A stretch of DNA of 64,000 bases, taken from contig JAACTC010000008.1 in NCBI GenBank assembly GCA_009993635.1, positions 90,793 through 154,792 on the forward strand, read 5' to 3'. Positions 46,278 to 54,171 of this stretch are shown here, piece by piece. The notes under the pieces were generated by a model, which made no database searches, was not told where the DNA came from, and saw only the letters and a list, made by a program, of their open reading frames with translations. This DNA comes from Erythrobacter sp. (GTDB lineage: Bacteria > Pseudomonadota > Alphaproteobacteria > Sphingomonadales > Sphingomonadaceae). The position numbers were made by a program, and so were the translations under genes. Within the stretch, counting starts at the first letter, position 1. Each line of letters opens with the position of its first letter.

Positions 46278-46709
46278 ATGGCAAATGTCAGCACAGGCAG
46301 TGCGAAATACGAAGGTTTCGGCAAGGATGGCAAAGGCCACGTCTCGACCGAATCGGGCGCGCTGAAGGACCAGCCCTACGGCTTCAACACGCGGTTCGAA
46401 GATGCGCCCGGCACCAATCCCGAAGAACTGATCGGCGCGGCCCATGCCAGCTGCTTCACCATGGCGCTCGCTTTCCAGTTGGCCGACAAGGGTCATTCGG
46501 ACGGCGCGATCGAGACGATCTGCAAGGTCACGCTGGAAAAGGACGGCGACGGCTTCAAGGTGAGCAAGTCCGCGCTGTCGGTAACCGGTGGCGGCGATGG
46601 GCTGGACAAGGCGACGTTCGAGGAATGCGCGAAGACCGCCAAGCAAAACTGCCCGCTTTCCAAGCTGCTCGATACCGAGATTACGCTGGAAACGACCTTT
46701 AACGGCTAA
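46278..46709 (+). CDS. OsmC-family peroxiredoxin-like protein
   Basis: A 143-residue OsmC protein reducing organic hydroperoxides, and in some members persulfides. The two active cysteines are Cys59 (AAHASCFTMAL) and Cys125 (QNCPLSKLL). A strong AAGGAG lies nine bases before the ATG. Same direction as the sulfur genes, 81 bp after the exporter gene; it may have its own promoter. Confidence 0.92.
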   Translation: MANVSTGSAKYEGFGKDGKGHVSTESGALKDQPYGFNTRFEDAPGTNPEELIGAAHASCFTMALAFQLADKGHSDGAIETICKVTLEKDGDGFKVSKSALSVTGGGDGLDKATFEECAKTAKQNCPLSKLLDTEITLETTFNG

Positions 46710-46730
46710 CCGGCCAAAACCGCAGTAGGG

Positions 46731-47372
46731 CTAGAAGTCTTCCAGCGTGGCGTTGGCGCAGGGATCGTTCGCGGTTCCTGCGTCATCGCTGTGTCCCAGC
46801 TGCGTGACCAGCAGGAACCCGCCCACCACCAGCACGACGAACAGCGTGGTCAGCGGCACCAGATACTTGTCGATGAAGCTCTTGATCGGCGCGCCGAACA
46901 GGCGGAACAGCACGCCTACAGTCATGAAGATCAATCCGCGCCCGGCGATGCTGGCGATCACGAAGGTCGCGAAGTTCATGTGCACGAAGCCGGCGGTGAT
47001 CGTCATCAGCTTGTAGGGAATGGGCGTACTTGCGGTGGTGAACACCGCCCAGCCGCCATTGGCGTTGACCGTGCAGGCAGCCCACGGAAAAACGTCCGCG
47101 TAGCCCAGCTTCGAAATCAGCCACAGGCCGATGCTGTCATACAGCAGCGCACCGATCGCATAGCCGAACATCCCGCCCACCACCGATGCGCCCGTGGCGA
47201 TCAGGGCGAAGCGGAGCGCCTTTTTAGGTTCGGCCAGACACATCAGGCCCAGCAGCGGATGCGGTGGAATCGGGAAGAAGCTCGATTCGACGAAGGCGAA
47301 CAGCGCCAGCCACCACTGCGCGTGCGGATGCGCCGCCTTCCGCATGGTCCATTCGTACAATCCGCGCAGCAT
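46731..47372 (-). CDS. YqaA/DedA-type membrane protein
   Basis: A 213-residue inner-membrane protein with about five helices. Family features are FAFVESSFFPIPPHPLLGLM and GGMFGYAIGALLYDSIG, plus YKLMTITAGFVHMNFATFV. YqaA/DedA-superfamily proteins are thought to move lipids or act in membrane homeostasis. Convergent with the OsmC gene and divergent from the GTA cluster. Confidence 0.85.
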   Translation of the reverse strand: MLRGLYEWTMRKAAHPHAQWWLALFAFVESSFFPIPPHPLLGLMCLAEPKKALRFALIATGASVVGGMFGYAIGALLYDSIGLWLISKLGYADVFPWAACTVNANGGWAVFTTASTPIPYKLMTITAGFVHMNFATFVIASIAGRGLIFMTVGVLFRLFGAPIKSFIDKYLVPLTTLFVVLVVGGFLLVTQLGHSDDAGTANDPCANATLEDF

Positions 47373-47589
47373 GGCAGCCCCTCACCCCCTCGGTTTCCGG
47401 CGCTTAGGCGAGCGTCCCGCAACGCGCAAGGCAGTGCGCATCATCTGCCTGTGCGCTGAATTTACCGATTTGGTTATTTTGTGCTTGGCATTGTGACGCT
47501 CTTTGGTTAGGCAACGGGAACATCGCGATGGTGCGGGCGAAGGGGAGGCCTCACTGCCACCGCGCGCTTTAATCGGGACCGTTCACCTC
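47373..47589. other. upstream region of the GTA cluster
   Basis: 217 bp between the divergent YqaA gene and the small terminase. An AT-rich stretch near 47460-47500 is the likely place for a GTA promoter. I found no CtrA-type TTAA-N7-TTAA box or other clear operator. Confidence 0.4.
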
Positions 47590-48090
47590 ATGCCGGACAA
47601 GCCGCCAGGCGCGCCCAAACCCAGGGCGCGGCGCGAGACCCTGTCGATTGCGGCCTCGCAAGCCCGGGGTGGCGAGGAGGCCACGAATCCACGCTGGCGG
47701 ACGCACTTCCTCCAGGCACTCGCCGCGACTTCCAATGTCACCGCATCGGCCAGGCAGGCGCGCGTTTCACCCAGCCGGGCCTACAAGGCGCGGCGCGACA
47801 GCCCGGAATTCGCCGAAGCCTGGCGCACGGCACTGCACGAAGGATACGAACACCTGGAAATGGAGGTGCTGGCGCAGCTGCGCGGCCACGATCCCGACCG
47901 CAAGCTGGATATCGCCAATGCGATCCGCCTGCTCGCTGCCCACCGCGACACGATCGCCATCGAACGGGCGAAACGTCAGGGGCAGGACGAAGCGGCGGTG
48001 TTCGCCGCGCTGGAGCGCAAACTCGCCACGATCCGCGTCCGCCTCGCGAAGAATGACGCGCCTTTACGAACCGATGGCGATGATCGCTGA
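47590..48090 (+). CDS. GTA small terminase subunit (g1 type)
   Basis: A 166-residue protein at the g1 position. After a proline/arginine-rich start it has a helix-turn-helix-like part (VTASARQARVSPSRAYKARR) and a helical end (GYEHLEMEVLAQLRG, IRLLAAHRDTIAIERAKRQ), in keeping with small terminases that present DNA to the motor. Its end overlaps the terL start by 38 bp. Start ATG 47590; an extension to 47503 is open but without family support. Confidence 0.75.
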   Translation: MPDKPPGAPKPRARRETLSIAASQARGGEEATNPRWRTHFLQALAATSNVTASARQARVSPSRAYKARRDSPEFAEAWRTALHEGYEHLEMEVLAQLRGHDPDRKLDIANAIRLLAAHRDTIAIERAKRQGQDEAAVFAALERKLATIRVRLAKNDAPLRTDGDDR

Positions 48091-49438
48091 CGCGCTGGCC
48101 GATCTGCTCGATCTGGCGCCCGAGGCACGGCTCGACTGGTACGCATCGCTTTCGCAGGAAGAAGCGCAGGCGATTGCGTTTCACTGGCCGCTATGGGCGC
48201 GGGCCGAGCAGGTCGCACCGCACGGCGACTGGCAGACATGGCTGATCTGCGCCGGGCGCGGCTTCGGCAAGACCCGCGCGGGCGCGGAGTGGGTGCGGAT
48301 GATCGCGCGCACCGATCCCCATGCGCGGATTGCGCTGGTCGGCGCCTCGCTGGCCGAGGTGCGCGGCGTTATGATCGAAGGCGAGAGCGGCATCCTCGCG
48401 GTGTCTCCACCCGATCATGCGCCGCGATGGGAACCGAGCCTGCGGCGGTTGACCTGGGGCAGCGGGGCGCAGGCCTTCTGCTACTCCGCCGCCGAGCCCG
48501 AAAGCCTGCGCGGCCCGCAGCACAGCCACGCATGGTGCGACGAAATTGCCAAGTGGGACAATGCGGGCGAGCGTGCGACATCTGCGTGGGACAACCTGCA
48601 GATGGGCCTGCGTCTGGGCGAGCATCCGCGCGTGGCCGCCACCACCACGCCGCGCGCGGTGCCACTGGTCCGGCGCCTGCTGGATGAAAGTGAGGCGGGC
48701 GACGCCGCGGTGACGCGCGGGACGACATGGGACAACGAGGGCAACCTCCCCACCCGCTTCGTCAACCGGATGCGCCGCCAGTTCGCCCGCACCACGCTGG
48801 GGCGGCAGGAGCTGGACGGCGAATTGCTGACCGACATCGAAGGTGCCCTGTGGACCCGCGCCCTGCTGGAGGAGTGCCGCCAAGCTCCCCCTCCCCTTCA
48901 GGGGAGGGGGTCGGGGGGAGGGGCAACCCAATGCACCCGCATCGTGATCGGCGTCGATCCGCCCGCCAGCGCGCAGGGCGATGCCTGCGGGATCATAGTC
49001 TGCGGCAGCGATGAGGAAGGCCTCGCCACCGTCCTCGTCGACGCCAGCGTCGAACGCGCCTCGCCCGAAAAATGGGCACGCGCCGTGGCGCGTGCGGCTG
49101 AGAAATGGGAAGCCGACCGCGTGATTGCCGAAGCCAACCAGGGCGGCGCAATGGTCGAAAGCGTGCTGCGCGCAGGCGAAGTCTCGCTGCCGTTCAAGCT
49201 GGTCCACGCCAGCCGCGGCAAGGTCGCCCGCGCCGAGCCGGTCGCCGCGCTCTACGAAGCAGGCCGCGTGCGCCACGCGGGCCTGTTCGCGAAGCTGGAG
49301 GACCAGTTATGCGGCCTGAAAGTGGGCGGTGGCTACGAAGGCCCGGGACGATCGCCCGACCGCGCCGATGCGCTGGTGTGGGCGCTGACCGAGCTGATGC
49401 TGGGTCGGTTCGTGAAGCCCTCCGTATCAGTGATTTAG
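48053..49438 (+). CDS. GTA large terminase subunit (g2)
   Basis: A 461-residue packaging motor. The ATPase domain has Walker A AGRGFGKTRAGAEW (Lys73), the segment HSHAWCDEIAKWDN with Walker B acids, and TTTPRAVPLVRRL as coupling motif. The nuclease domain begins at IVIGVDPPASAQGDACGII with the metal-binding Asp. Between the domains, about residues 278-292, the reading frame runs through a GC-rich palindrome (APPPLQGRGSGGGAT), so the linker was probably lengthened by a repeat. A decayed copy of the 3' end lies at 50005-50136. Confidence 0.9.
   Translation: MTRLYEPMAMIADALADLLDLAPEARLDWYASLSQEEAQAIAFHWPLWARAEQVAPHGDWQTWLICAGRGFGKTRAGAEWVRMIARTDPHARIALVGASLAEVRGVMIEGESGILAVSPPDHAPRWEPSLRRLTWGSGAQAFCYSAAEPESLRGPQHSHAWCDEIAKWDNAGERATSAWDNLQMGLRLGEHPRVAATTTPRAVPLVRRLLDESEAGDAAVTRGTTWDNEGNLPTRFVNRMRRQFARTTLGRQELDGELLTDIEGALWTRALLEECRQAPPPLQGRGSGGGATQCTRIVIGVDPPASAQGDACGIIVCGSDEEGLATVLVDASVERASPEKWARAVARAAEKWEADRVIAEANQGGAMVESVLRAGEVSLPFKLVHASRGKVARAEPVAALYEAGRVRHAGLFAKLEDQLCGLKVGGGYEGPGRSPDRADALVWALTELMLGRFVKPSVSVI
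48885..48923. repeat. GC-rich palindrome inside terL
   Basis: CCCCCTCCCC-TTCA-GGGGAGGGGG at 48887-48910, then a G-rich tail to 48923. It reads in frame as PPPLQGRGSGGGA. The same type recurs, less perfectly, at 52491-52511 and 52965-52989. Confidence 0.85.
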
Positions 49439-49509
49439 GTGATTGTCGTTCCCTCACGTTCCGCCTAAATTTGCGCCAGGGTTCGCGTATCTTCCGGGAT
49501 GTGTTCACA

Positions 49510-50001
49510 ATGAAGAAATTCGCAATCGCGCTCGTGGCAATCTGCCTTCCGGTAGCGGCTGGTCACGCCCAGAGCGGCCTGTCTTGGAAATACGGCGATA
49601 GCGAAGACTTCGAAGCCTGCTGGGCTGTATCGTCCTACGATCATTCGAGCGGCGCCAAGGCCTGGGTCCAGATTGAGAGCAACCTAGACGGACACAACCT
49701 GATCATGGTCGAACGCAACGACTGGAAGATGCAATCGCCAGAAACAACGGCGAAAATCGTGGCCGGGGCAACGACCATAACGATCGCAGGCGCAACGACA
49801 TACCACCAGATCGACGGTGTCACCCATCTCGACATCTCGCTAACCCGTACGGAAATGGCCAGGCTGGGCAAGGCCCGGATCATCCGCGTGACGACCGCCG
49901 ACGGCAAGATCGCGGAGTCCTTCCCCTTGCCGGGCAACGTCCCGGGCGCACTGGGTTGGATCAACGAGTGCCTCGATGAAATGGAGTATTATCTTTACTA
50001 G
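49510..50001 (+). CDS. secreted small protein inserted in the GTA cluster
   Basis: A 163-residue protein with a clear signal peptide (MKKFAIALVAICLPVAAGHA, then QSG). The mature part is a mixed beta protein with two cysteines (EACWAVSS near the start and INECLDEMEYYLY near the end) that could form a disulfide. Codon use and composition are more AT-rich than in its GTA neighbours. GTA clusters normally have portal right after terL, so this looks like cargo. I do not recognise the family. Confidence 0.75.
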   Translation: MKKFAIALVAICLPVAAGHAQSGLSWKYGDSEDFEACWAVSSYDHSSGAKAWVQIESNLDGHNLIMVERNDWKMQSPETTAKIVAGATTITIAGATTYHQIDGVTHLDISLTRTEMARLGKARIIRVTTADGKIAESFPLPGNVPGALGWINECLDEMEYYLY

Positions 50002-50004
50002 TAA

Positions 50005-50136
50005 GACAAGTTCGCCCGCGCCGAACCTGTCTACGAAGGCCGGGGCCGCTCGCCGGACCCCGCCGTTTCGCTGTTCAGGGCACTCACCGAGCTTATGGTG
50101 GGTAAGGGCGGCGGGCCGTCGGTGCAGGGTTTCTAA
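50005..50136 (+). pseudogene. decayed second copy of the terL 3' end
   Basis: This frame reads DKFARAEPVYEGRGRSPDPA, then ALTELMVGKGGGPSVQGF and a stop. It matches two parts of the intact terL C-terminus, KVARAEPVAALYE and YEGPGRSPDRADALVWALTELMLG...PSVSVI, with the part between them deleted. No start codon or ribosome-binding site precedes it. It lies directly behind the inserted secreted-protein gene, so it marks the right junction of that insertion. Confidence 0.8.
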
Positions 50137-50168
50137 CTTGTTATCCCGGACTTGTCCGGGGTGACAAG
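50137..50168. repeat. palindromic repeat between terL remnant and secreted protein gene
   Basis: Nested inverted arms CTTGT...ACAAG and CCCGGAC-TT-GTCCGGG. It could end transcription of the leftward gene at 50177-50653. The inner hairpin is related to that in the 30824-30897 element. Confidence 0.75.
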
Positions 50169-50176
50169 AGAACCTG

Positions 50177-50653
50177 CTAAACCTGCAAATCCGCGAGACA
50201 CTGGCGAAACGCATTGAACTCGATCACGCCCTCGCCCGTCTGCGCTTCGAAGCCGGTGTTGCTGTCGACCGACAGCGAGAAACGTCCGTGGACGGGGTCG
50301 ACCATCCACCACAGGTCGGCTGTGCCCATCTCGGCGATGTAGCCGCTCGAAAACTCGCCTTCGTAGCCGTCGCGGTAGGTCACCGGCCCGCTGGTCGAGG
50401 TGTCGAAGCCGAGGTAGAAATAGCCGTCGCGCGTCCGTCCGGGTGTCGCGGCGGGTTCCGCAAACATCAGCCCGATCTCCGCATTGCCGTCGGCATTGGA
50501 GCGCATCATCAGCGCCCTGTCCTCGCCGCGAACCTCGATGCTGCAACCGTCGGTCGAACGCTTGACGGTAATATCCTGGTCTTTCGCGGTAGCGGGCTGG
50601 CCAAGTCCGAAAACGGCCAGGCCGAAAGCCAATAGTCCAAACCGACGCTTCAT
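50177..50653 (-). CDS. second secreted small protein, antisense in the GTA cluster
   Basis: A 158-residue protein with a signal peptide (MKRRFGLLAFGLAVFGLGQPATA, then KD). Two cysteines are present (TDGCSIEVRG and FNAFRQCLADLQV). In size, signal peptide, beta-rich character and the cysteine near the C-terminus it parallels the protein at 49510-50001, but overall similarity is low. Encoded against the GTA direction between terL and portal. Start at MKRRFGL with GGGA upstream. No known family recognised. Confidence 0.72.
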   Translation of the reverse strand: MKRRFGLLAFGLAVFGLGQPATAKDQDITVKRSTDGCSIEVRGEDRALMMRSNADGNAEIGLMFAEPAATPGRTRDGYFYLGFDTSTSGPVTYRDGYEGEFSSGYIAEMGTADLWWMVDPVHGRFSLSVDSNTGFEAQTGEGVIEFNAFRQCLADLQV

Positions 50654-50707
50654 TCCCAGCTCCCCGGTCGCTTGCGCCCGGGGACATGCCTGATCCCTGG
50701 AGACGCC

Positions 50708-51856
50708 ATGTCCATGTTTACCGACCTGATCTCCGCCTTCAAGGGCGGGGGCAGCGCCCGTGTGCCCATCGCGCGCGGCTTCACCTCGCCCTGGGCTGCG
50801 GCGTTCGAAGCGCGCGGGGCATCCGCGCCGCCGTTCGATTATGCGACCAGCCTGCAGGCCGGGTTCGCCTCCAACCCCGTCGCCCAGCGCGCGGTGCGGA
50901 TCGTGGCCGAGGGCGTCGGTGCCGCGCCCGTCTCGACAGACGCGGACGAGTTGCTCGCGCTGATCACCGCTCCATCCGCAGGCCAGTCGCTGGTCGAGAC
51001 CATCGCCGCGCACCTGCTGCTGCATGGCAATGCCTTCGTGCAGGTGCTCAAGGACGGCAGCGGGAGGCCGGTCGAGCTGTTCGCGCTGCGGCCCGAGCGG
51101 GTCACGATCCGCCCCGGTCCGATCGGCTGGCCCGAAGGCTTTGCCTATCACCTCGGCGCGCAGACGCATGTGATCCCGCTGGAGGACGAGGATGGCTGGC
51201 CCGAGCTGATCCATCTCAAATGCCTCAACCCCGGTGACGATCACTATGGGGCGGGCGCATTGAGCGCCGCCGCGCAGGCGATCGCAATCCACAACGCGGC
51301 GAGCCAGTGGAACAATGCCCTGCTGGAGAATGCCGCGCGGCCCTCGGGCGCGCTGGTCTACGCGCCGGGTGACGGGCAGGGGCTGACAGCGGACCAGTTC
51401 GAGCGGCTCAAGGCCGAACTCGCCAGCGCCTTCCAGGGGCAGGGCAATGCCGGGCGGCCCATGCTGCTCGAAGGCGGGCTCAGCTGGCAGAGCATGGCGC
51501 TCTCGCCTGCCGACATGGACTTTGCGACGCTCAAGGCGGCGGCGGCGCGCGACATTGCGCTCGCCTTCGGGGTGCCGCCGATGCTGCTCGGCCTGCCGGG
51601 CGACAACACCTATTCGAACTACCGCGAGGCCAACCGCGCTTTGTGGCGGCTGACCCTGCTGCCGCTGGCGGACAAGATCTTCGGCGGGATCGCCCAGGGC
51701 CTCTCGCCGTGGTTTGCCGACACCAGGATCGCGGTCGACCTCGACCGGGTGCCCGCGCTCTCCGAAGACCGCGAGCGGCTGTGGAAGCAGGTCAGCGAAG
51801 CGGACTTCCTGACCGACGCAGAACGCCGCGCGATGCTGGGGCTAGAAGGGCCATAG
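50708..51856 (+). CDS. GTA portal protein (g3)
   Basis: A 382-residue HK97-type portal protein forming the dodecameric DNA entry ring of the head. It has RAVRIVAEGVGAAPV, HLLLHGNAFVQVLKDGSGRP, LIHLKCLNPGDDHYGAGALSA and the conserved GVPPMLLGLPGDNTYSNYREA. Normal length. Start at MSMFTDLISAF, with a CTGGAGACGCC leader. Portal normally follows terL directly; here 1.3 kb of foreign genes separates them. Confidence 0.92.
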   Translation: MSMFTDLISAFKGGGSARVPIARGFTSPWAAAFEARGASAPPFDYATSLQAGFASNPVAQRAVRIVAEGVGAAPVSTDADELLALITAPSAGQSLVETIAAHLLLHGNAFVQVLKDGSGRPVELFALRPERVTIRPGPIGWPEGFAYHLGAQTHVIPLEDEDGWPELIHLKCLNPGDDHYGAGALSAAAQAIAIHNAASQWNNALLENAARPSGALVYAPGDGQGLTADQFERLKAELASAFQGQGNAGRPMLLEGGLSWQSMALSPADMDFATLKAAAARDIALAFGVPPMLLGLPGDNTYSNYREANRALWRLTLLPLADKIFGGIAQGLSPWFADTRIAVDLDRVPALSEDRERLWKQVSEADFLTDAERRAMLGLEGP

Positions 51857-52072
51857 CGGGGGCGGCTCACCGCGCCCTCTGATCAGATCGGAACGGCATC
51901 GGTCTTCGATGAAGTCGTAGACTTTCCCGGCATCAAGGCAGCTGTCTGCGGCGAAGAAACCGCTCCAGACGAGATAGCCAAAGTACAAACCGAACATCAC
52001 CAAAACGGTGATGATCGTGAGCCAGCACCCTCGCGGCATACAGCCCCGGCGCGTGTGGTTCTGATCCAGCAT
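51842..52072 (-). CDS. small single-pass membrane protein, antisense in the GTA cluster
   Basis: A 76-residue protein with one hydrophobic helix (LTIITVLVMFGLYFGYLVW) and a short cysteine-containing outer part (DSCLDAGKVYDFIEDRCRSD). AGGG lies near the ATG at 52072; MPRGCW is an alternative start. It overlaps the portal 3' end by 15 bp. The Cys pair and hydrophobic helix suggest a real protein rather than an antisense artefact. Function unknown. Confidence 0.6.
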   Translation of the reverse strand: MLDQNHTRRGCMPRGCWLTIITVLVMFGLYFGYLVWSGFFAADSCLDAGKVYDFIEDRCRSDLIRGRGEPPPLWPF

Positions 52073-52098
52073 TCCCTACCCTTAGCAAGGTTTCCGCC

Positions 52099-52407
52099 AT
52101 GACCAACGAAGACATGCTCGCCGCGCTGCTCGCGCAGGCGCGCACCGAGGGTGCCGAACTCGTCACCCTGCGCGCGATTGCCGAGGAAGCTGGCGAACTG
52201 GGCGCGAACCGCGCGCTTGTCCGCATCGGCCTGTCCGACGAAGCCGCCTCGGGCGATATCGTGGAACTGCGTGAGCTGTTGCAGGCGTGGCGCGACGCCA
52301 AGACAAGCGCGTGGAAGGCTGCGATCGAGTGGCTGGTGCGCGGGATGTGCGCGCTGCTGCTGCTCGGCATTGCGGTGCGGCTGGGCGTGCCGGGGCTCTT
52401 GAAGTGA
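52099..52407 (+). CDS. DUF6127-type protein between portal and protease
   Basis: A 102-residue protein: a soluble helical part (TLRAIAEEAGELGANRALVR, IVELRELLQAWRDAKTSAWK) then one membrane helix (GMCALLLLGIAVRLGVPGLL). It sits at the g3.5 position of Rhodobacter-type GTAs and its stop overlaps the protease start (GTGA). The family assignment is from memory; role in capsid assembly unknown. Confidence 0.7.
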   Translation: MTNEDMLAALLAQARTEGAELVTLRAIAEEAGELGANRALVRIGLSDEAASGDIVELRELLQAWRDAKTSAWKAAIEWLVRGMCALLLLGIAVRLGVPGLLK

Positions 52408-52910
52408 GAGCGGCCCCAGCCGTTCGTCCTGAGCCTGTCGAAGGGCGAACAGGAGCGAAATTCGCGGGCACAGAACCCCCTCCCCTCGATCCCCTCCCCG
52501 CCGGGGAGGGGAGGGTCTTGCGGATCGCCGGATATGCCGCGCTGTTCGACATCCACGATGCGGCGCACAACACGATCCGCACCGGTGCCTTCGCCGCCAC
52601 GCTCGCCCGAAGCAGGAAGCCCTTGCCTCTCTACTGGCAGCACGAGCCGCACCAGCGCATCGGCACGGTCGAGCGGATCGGTGAGGACGCGAAAGGCCTG
52701 CGCGTAGTGGCCCGGATCGACCGGCCCGCTAGCCGCGCCGCCGCCTTGCTGGCCACGCGCGCCGTCAGCGGGCTCAGCTTTGGATACCGCGCCACGAGGG
52801 CGCGCCACAACCCGCATGGCCGCGAACTTCTCGCAGTCGACCTTATCGAAATCAGCCTCGTCACCCACCCGTTGCAACACGGCGCGCGGGTGCATTTGAT
52901 CGTCCGCTGA
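52404..52910 (+). CDS. GTA prohead protease (g4)
   Basis: A 168-residue HK97-family protease that trims the capsid protein during maturation. The core begins VLRIAGYAALFDIHD and includes LPLYWQHEP (catalytic His) and TRAVSGLSFGYRAT (catalytic Ser), with LIEISLVTHPLQ. The first 38 residues are unusual: VRPEPVEGRTG and PPPLDPLPAGEG are translations of two dispersed repeat types. The true start may therefore be TTG 52517 after the repeats, or GTG 52404 as given, which overlaps the previous stop. Confidence 0.85.
   Translation: MRAAPAVRPEPVEGRTGAKFAGTEPPPLDPLPAGEGRVLRIAGYAALFDIHDAAHNTIRTGAFAATLARSRKPLPLYWQHEPHQRIGTVERIGEDAKGLRVVARIDRPASRAAALLATRAVSGLSFGYRATRARHNPHGRELLAVDLIEISLVTHPLQHGARVHLIVR
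52420..52451. repeat. dispersed TTCGTCCTGAGC-type repeat
   Basis: The sequence TTCGTCCTGAGCCTGTCGAA and the following GGGCGAA form a partial palindrome known as a common dispersed repeat of alphaproteobacteria (from memory). It is read in frame in the protease gene as VRPEPVEGRTG. Confidence 0.75.
52476..52516. repeat. GC-rich palindrome inside the protease gene
   Basis: CCCCTCCCC-GCC-GGGGAGGGG at 52491-52511, preceded by CCCCCTCCCCTCGAT and followed by AGGGT. In frame it gives PPPLDPLPAGEGR. Same type as the terL element; its G-rich arm could also serve as a Shine-Dalgarno for TTG 52517. Confidence 0.82.
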
Positions 52911-52964
52911 GGCTCCTGCTTCCGCAGGAGTTCGCACCTCCGCTCCAGCCTGCCCCACCCCCAA

Positions 52965-52989
52965 CCCCCTCGCCTTCAAGGAGAGGGGG
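52965..52989. repeat. third GC-rich palindrome, before the capsid gene
   Basis: CCCCCTC...GAGGGGG with inner CCTT/AAGG, between the protease stop and the capsid start. Related to the elements at 48885 and 52476. Confidence 0.7.
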
Positions 52990-53019
52990 CGTTTCCCGTG
53001 CCGACAAGAAAGGTTCTTC

Positions 53020-54171
53020 ATGGATATCCAGACCCCCATTACCGACACCGCCACCGATCCGCTCGACGCCAGCTTCGACATCGTCGCCCGGCAGGACGCG
53101 CTCGAAGCCGACGTCACCACGATCCGCACCGATCTCGACGAGGTGAAGGCCCGCGTCGACAAGATCGGCCGCGCGGCGCAACGCCCCGCGCTTGGCACCG
53201 GCGACAGCGCGCCCGCCGAGGTGAAGGGCTTCGTCGACGGCTACCTGCGGCGCGGTGCGGTTCATGAGATCAAGTCGATCTCCGGCACCACGCCCGGCGA
53301 TGGCGGCTATGCCGTGCCGCGCCAGATCGACGCGATGATCGCCCGCGAACTGACCGACATCAGCCCGATCCGCAGCATCGCGCAGGTCGTCCAGACCGGC
53401 AGCGCGGGCTATCGCAAGCTCATCTCCACCGGCGGCACCGCGAGCGGCTGGGCGAGCGAGATTGGCGAGCGTAGCGAAACCGACACGCCGACCTTCGCCG
53501 AAATCGCCCCGCCGACGGGCGACCTCTACGCCAACCCGGCGGCCTCGCAGGCCATGCTCGACGACTCCGGCTTCGACCTCGAGAGCTGGCTGGCGAGCGA
53601 GATCGCGATGGAATTCGCCCGTGCCGAAGGTGCCGCCTTCGTTAACGGCAGCGGCACCAACCAGCCCAAGGGCTTCCTCAAGGCGACCACCTCAACGCTG
53701 GGCGACGGCGCGCGCGCCTTCGGGTCGGTGCAGTATATCGGCACGGGCAGCGCGACCGGGCTAGGCGACGATCCGGACCTGACGCTGATCGACCTGGTCC
53801 ACACGCTCAAGGCCGGGCACCGGCAGGGCGCGGCGTTCGTGATGAACTCCGCCACGCTGGCCGAAGTGCGCAAGCTCAAGACCACCGATGGCGCGTTCCT
53901 GTGGCAGCCGGGGCTCGTCGAGGGGCAGCCCGATCGTCTGCTCGGCTACCCGGTGGTCGAGGCGGAGGACATGCCCGACATCGCGGCGGACGAATACCCG
54001 ATCGCCTTCGGCAATTTCCGCCACGGCTACCTGATCGCCGAACGCAGCGCCACGCAGGTGCTGCGCGATCCTTTCAGCAACAAGCCCTTCGTCCACTTCT
54101 ACGCGACCAAGCGGATCGGCGGACAGGTGCTCGACAGCGCAGCGATCAAGCTGCTGCGGATCGAGGCCTGA
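53020..54171 (+). CDS. GTA major capsid protein (g5)
   Basis: A 383-residue HK97-fold major capsid protein. An N-terminal coiled-coil delta-like part (LEADVTTIRTDLDEVKARVDKI) precedes the shell domain. The shell begins around GGYAVPRQIDAMIARELTDI and includes EIAMEFARAEGAAFVNGSG, GYPVVEAEDMPDIAADEYPIAFGNF and DPFSNKPFVHFYATKRIGG. The delta part should be removed by the g4 protease. AAAGG lies eight bases before the ATG. Confidence 0.95.
   Translation: MDIQTPITDTATDPLDASFDIVARQDALEADVTTIRTDLDEVKARVDKIGRAAQRPALGTGDSAPAEVKGFVDGYLRRGAVHEIKSISGTTPGDGGYAVPRQIDAMIARELTDISPIRSIAQVVQTGSAGYRKLISTGGTASGWASEIGERSETDTPTFAEIAPPTGDLYANPAASQAMLDDSGFDLESWLASEIAMEFARAEGAAFVNGSGTNQPKGFLKATTSTLGDGARAFGSVQYIGTGSATGLGDDPDLTLIDLVHTLKAGHRQGAAFVMNSATLAEVRKLKTTDGAFLWQPGLVEGQPDRLLGYPVVEAEDMPDIAADEYPIAFGNFRHGYLIAERSATQVLRDPFSNKPFVHFYATKRIGGQVLDSAAIKLLRIEA

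Noticed and set aside
47373..47589. Search for a CtrA box before the GTA cluster
   Set aside because: CtrA controls GTAs in Rhodobacter, but no TTAA-N7-TTAA-like pair is present here.
49510..50653. Toxin-antitoxin or immunity pair
   Set aside because: Opposite strands, both with signal peptides and no toxin motif, so the reading is not supported.
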